NCBI GenBank assembly: GCA_944325435.1
Contig: CALVAC010000002.1
Coordinates: forward strand, 124,001-188,000
Length of the DNA: 64,000 nucleotides
Direction of reading: 5' to 3'
From: an uncultured Bacteroidales bacterium
GTDB taxonomy: Bacteria > Bacteroidota > Bacteroidia > Bacteroidales > UBA932
Under the pieces are notes generated by a model. That model saw only the letters and a program-made list of their open reading frames with translations, had not been told where the DNA came from and ran no database searches. Shown piece after piece: positions 61,466-64,000 of this stretch. The position numbers and the translations under genes are program-made. Each line of letters opens with the position of its first letter. The first letter of the stretch is position 1.

Positions 61466-63334
61466 ATGGAAGAAATCAAACCAGCAGTTGCAGAGGAGTC
61501 TCCGGCAGTGGAGGCAGCCGAGGCACGTGTAGAGGCCGCTGCAGCAGAAGAATCCCAGAACGTGGCTCTGAATGCCTCTGTCGATCCTGACAAGTTCGAC
61601 TGGGATGCATTCGAGAACGATGGCGATGTCTATGGCAAGGAAGACCGTACGACAGTTGCCCAGGAGTATGACAAGACCCTTTCGAAGGTGGTCGAGAACG
61701 AGGTCGTTGAAGGCGTCGTTACGGCTATCACCAAGAGGGAGGTCATCGTCAATATCGGCTACAAGAGCGAAGGTGTCATCATGGCTCCGGAGTTCCGTTA
61801 CAACCCTGACCTCAAGGTCGGCGACAAGGTGGAGGTATATGTCGAGACGGCTGAAGACAAGAAAGGCCAGCTTATACTTTCGCACAAGAAGGCCCGCGCC
61901 CTCCGTTCATGGGATATGGTCAACGAGGCATATAACAACAACGAGATTGTCAAGGGTTATGTAAAGACCCGTACGAAAGGCGGTATGATCGTGGATATCT
62001 TCGGTATCGAGGCGTTCCTCCCTGGTTCGCAGATCGACATCAAGCCTATCCGCGACTACGACCAGTTCGTTGACACCACAATGGATTTCAAGATTGTCAA
62101 GATCAATCAGGAGTTCAGGAATGTGGTTGTTTCACACAAGGCTCTTATCGAGGCAGAGCTCGAGCAGCAGAAGAGCGAGATCATCAGCAAGCTCGAGAAA
62201 GGACAGGTGCTCGAAGGTACTGTCAAGAACATCACCAACTATGGAGTGTTCGTGGATCTTGGCGGTGTTGACGGACTCATCCACATCACTGACCTTTCAT
62301 GGGGCAGGATCAACCATCCGGAGGAGGTCGTTCAGCTCGACCAGAAGATCCGCGTGGTCATCCTCGACTTCGATGAGTCCAAGAAGAGGATCGCTCTCGG
62401 CCTGAAGCAGCTTACTGTTCATCCTTGGGATGCCCTCGATCCGAACCTCAAGGTAGGTGACAAGGTGAAAGGAAAAGTTGTCCTGATTGCAGACTACGGT
62501 GCATTCGTAGAGATAGAGCCTGGTGTCGAGGGGCTTATCCATGTGTCAGAGATGTCGTGGTCTCCTCGTCTGCGTATCGCACAGGACTTCCTGAAGGTAG
62601 GGGATGAGGTTGAGGCTCAGATTCTTACCCTCGACAGGGAAGAGAAGAAGATGTCTCTCGGTCTGAAGCAGCTCGTGCCGAATCCATGGGAGAATATCCG
62701 CGAGAAATATCCTATAGGTTCAAAACATACCGCTATCGTACGCAACATCACCAACTTCGGCGTATTTGCAGAGCTTGAGGAAGGCATTGAAGGGCTTGTG
62801 CATATCAGCGACATATCGTGGACCAAGATCAAACATCCGTCAGAATTCGTGAAACCGGGAGACAAGATAGATGTCGTTATCCTCGACTTTGATGAGGACA
62901 ACCACAAGCTCAGCCTCGGCCACAAGCAGCTCCTCCCTAACCCGTGGGATGAGATCGAGACCAACTTCTCTGTAGGTACGGTCGTTGACGGGACGGTTGC
63001 AAGCATTTCAGACAAGGGTGCTACCATCACATTCCCTGGAGACATCGAGGCTACCTGCTTCACCAAGGAGCTTGTAAAGGAGGATGGCACGATGCCGGCT
63101 GTAGGCGAAACCCTTCCTTTCAAGGTGGTAGAGCTCAGGAGAAGCACCAAGAAGATTGTTGTTTCCCATGTCAAGACCTACACTGCAGAGGAAGTGAAAC
63201 CGGGCAAGCCTGTTTCCGAGTCTGACAATACCAAGAAGGCAGTCAAGAAGATCAACTCCAATATCGAGAAGACCACTCTCGGAGATATCGATGCTCTTGC
63301 AGCCCTCAAGAACAAGCTCGAGAAAGGCGAGTAA
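61466..63334 (+). CDS. rpsA: 30S ribosomal protein S1
   Basis: S1 helps the ribosome bind mRNA. The 622-residue protein has an acidic Ala-rich N-terminal extension (about 1-70) then six S1 OB-fold repeats. Clear repeats include GTVKNITNYGVFVDLGGVDG, ADYGAFVEIEPGVEGLIHVS and RNITNFGVFAELEEGIEGLV, each followed by a DLSWG- or DISW-type segment. Bacteroidota rely on weak Shine-Dalgarno signals, so S1 is important for initiation. It is three bases upstream of rnz. Confidence 0.97.
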   Translation: MEEIKPAVAEESPAVEAAEARVEAAAAEESQNVALNASVDPDKFDWDAFENDGDVYGKEDRTTVAQEYDKTLSKVVENEVVEGVVTAITKREVIVNIGYKSEGVIMAPEFRYNPDLKVGDKVEVYVETAEDKKGQLILSHKKARALRSWDMVNEAYNNNEIVKGYVKTRTKGGMIVDIFGIEAFLPGSQIDIKPIRDYDQFVDTTMDFKIVKINQEFRNVVVSHKALIEAELEQQKSEIISKLEKGQVLEGTVKNITNYGVFVDLGGVDGLIHITDLSWGRINHPEEVVQLDQKIRVVILDFDESKKRIALGLKQLTVHPWDALDPNLKVGDKVKGKVVLIADYGAFVEIEPGVEGLIHVSEMSWSPRLRIAQDFLKVGDEVEAQILTLDREEKKMSLGLKQLVPNPWENIREKYPIGSKHTAIVRNITNFGVFAELEEGIEGLVHISDISWTKIKHPSEFVKPGDKIDVVILDFDEDNHKLSLGHKQLLPNPWDEIETNFSVGTVVDGTVASISDKGATITFPGDIEATCFTKELVKEDGTMPAVGETLPFKVVELRRSTKKIVVSHVKTYTAEEVKPGKPVSESDNTKKAVKKINSNIEKTTLGDIDALAALKNKLEKGE

Positions 63335-63337
63335 CAG

Positions 63338-64000
63338 ATGAATTTCACTCTGAATATATTGGGCACGGCTTCGGCCCTGCCCACTGTAAGCAGATATCCA
63401 AGCGCTCAGGTACTCGATGTACGTGGGCGCTTGTTTTTGATTGACTGCGGTGAAGGGGCGCAGATGCAGATGCGCAGGATGGGGCTTTCCTATCTAAAGG
63501 TGGATGTGTTCTGCCTGTCGCATATCCACGGGGACCATCTTTTCGGATTTTTCGGCCTGCTGTCCACGATGGGGATGATGGGCAGGAAGACTCCGCTCCT
63601 GATATTTGCCCCGCGATCTTTCGGTCCGGTGCTGAAGTTCTACCTGTCGTATTTCGGCGAGGGGCTCCAGTTCCCGATAGAATATCAGCCTCTTGCGATG
63701 AAAGAGCCCGAAATGATTATGGATACCAAGGCTGTGGAACTGTATTCATTCCCTCTGAACCACAGGATAGAGTCGTTCGGATTCCTGTTCAGGGAGAAAG
63801 AGCCGCTGAGGAACATATATAAGGATTCTGTCGGGAAATATGGCCTTGGCATTGCGGAGATGGGCCGGCTCAAGAACGGTGATGACATTGTCAGGGATGA
63901 TGGGACTGTCATCCATAGCGAGGATGTGACATACAGGCCGTATGACCCGCGTTCTTTTGCATACTGCAGCGACACTGCTCCATTTCCTGAACTTCCGGAC
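63338..64000 (+). CDS. rnz: Ribonuclease Z (partial, 3' end outside window)
   Basis: RNase Z trims the 3' ends of tRNA precursors lacking CCA. Translation from ATG 63338 gives 221 codons with no stop to the window end. It begins MNFTLNILGTASALPTVSRY and has the metallo-beta-lactamase motif SHIHGDHLFG, then FFGLLSTMGMMGRK. The last residues (FAYCSDTAPFPEL) contain the second metal-binding aspartate region. It is the second gene of a probable operon with rpsA. The neighbouring tRNA-Arg that lacks an encoded CCA would need this enzyme. Confidence 0.95.
   Translation, partial: MNFTLNILGTASALPTVSRYPSAQVLDVRGRLFLIDCGEGAQMQMRRMGLSYLKVDVFCLSHIHGDHLFGFFGLLSTMGMMGRKTPLLIFAPRSFGPVLKFYLSYFGEGLQFPIEYQPLAMKEPEMIMDTKAVELYSFPLNHRIESFGFLFREKEPLRNIYKDSVGKYGLGIAEMGRLKNGDDIVRDDGTVIHSEDVTYRPYDPRSFAYCSDTAPFPELPD

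Overview
The window looks like a chromosomal segment of a gut-type Bacteroidales bacterium (Bacteroidota). The reasons are a SusC/SusD pair with a hybrid two-component regulator, many lipoproteins with Bacteroidota surface-export-like residues after the cysteine, a type IX secretion (T9SS) C-terminal signal with a PorV-like barrel, a V-type ATPase operon containing DUF2764, and several promoters of the Bacteroidota form TTTG-N19/20-TAnnTTTG. Base composition is moderate and fairly even. An uncultured Bacteroidales lineage is a reasonable guess; the genus cannot be fixed from sequence reading alone.

Layout. (1) 1-4942, minus strand: V-ATPase operon (E, DUF2764, A, B, D; D runs off the left edge) with a near-perfect promoter. 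(2) 4976-5905: metF, divergent from a hybrid two-component system (6075-10190). (3) 10343-21823: one collinear block of BACON lipoprotein, SusC, SusD, HExxH metallohydrolase lipoprotein, DUF4302-like lipoprotein, T9SS-tagged subtilisin-like protease and a PorV/PorQ-like barrel. It has no glycoside hydrolase, so peptides or glycoproteins are a likelier target than a plain polysaccharide. (4) 22014-39534: seven consecutive paralogous lipoproteins, each with a fimbrillin-like N-terminal part, a middle module and a FISUMP (Fib_succ_major) domain. Two also carry a C-terminal SGNH/GDSL hydrolase. This is the most unusual part of the window. (5) 39572-43736: Gfo/Idh/MocA oxidoreductase plus a HEAT-like/DUF1080 fusion, probably keto-sugar chemistry. 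(6) 44025-54499: ferredoxin, M16 protease, a half-length LysR protein, a truncated ECF sigma factor, an esterase, pyruvate:ferredoxin oxidoreductase and fabD. (7) 54614-64000: two tRNAs, small membrane proteins, FKBP isomerase, BadF-type kinase, recR, mntP, a decayed outer-membrane barrel gene, corA, rpsA and the start of rnz.

How it fits together. Regions 3 and 4 read as cell-surface machinery: an HTCS senses a ligand and probably drives a SusCD-type importer with two surface proteases, while the adjacent array offers seven versions of one large displayed protein. The remaining genes are housekeeping (ATPase, folate, fermentation, lipid synthesis, translation, recombination, metal homeostasis). 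I saw no CRISPR array, rRNA, transposase, integrase or reverse transcriptase. Decay is visible in the barrel pseudogene and in the truncated sigma factor and regulator.
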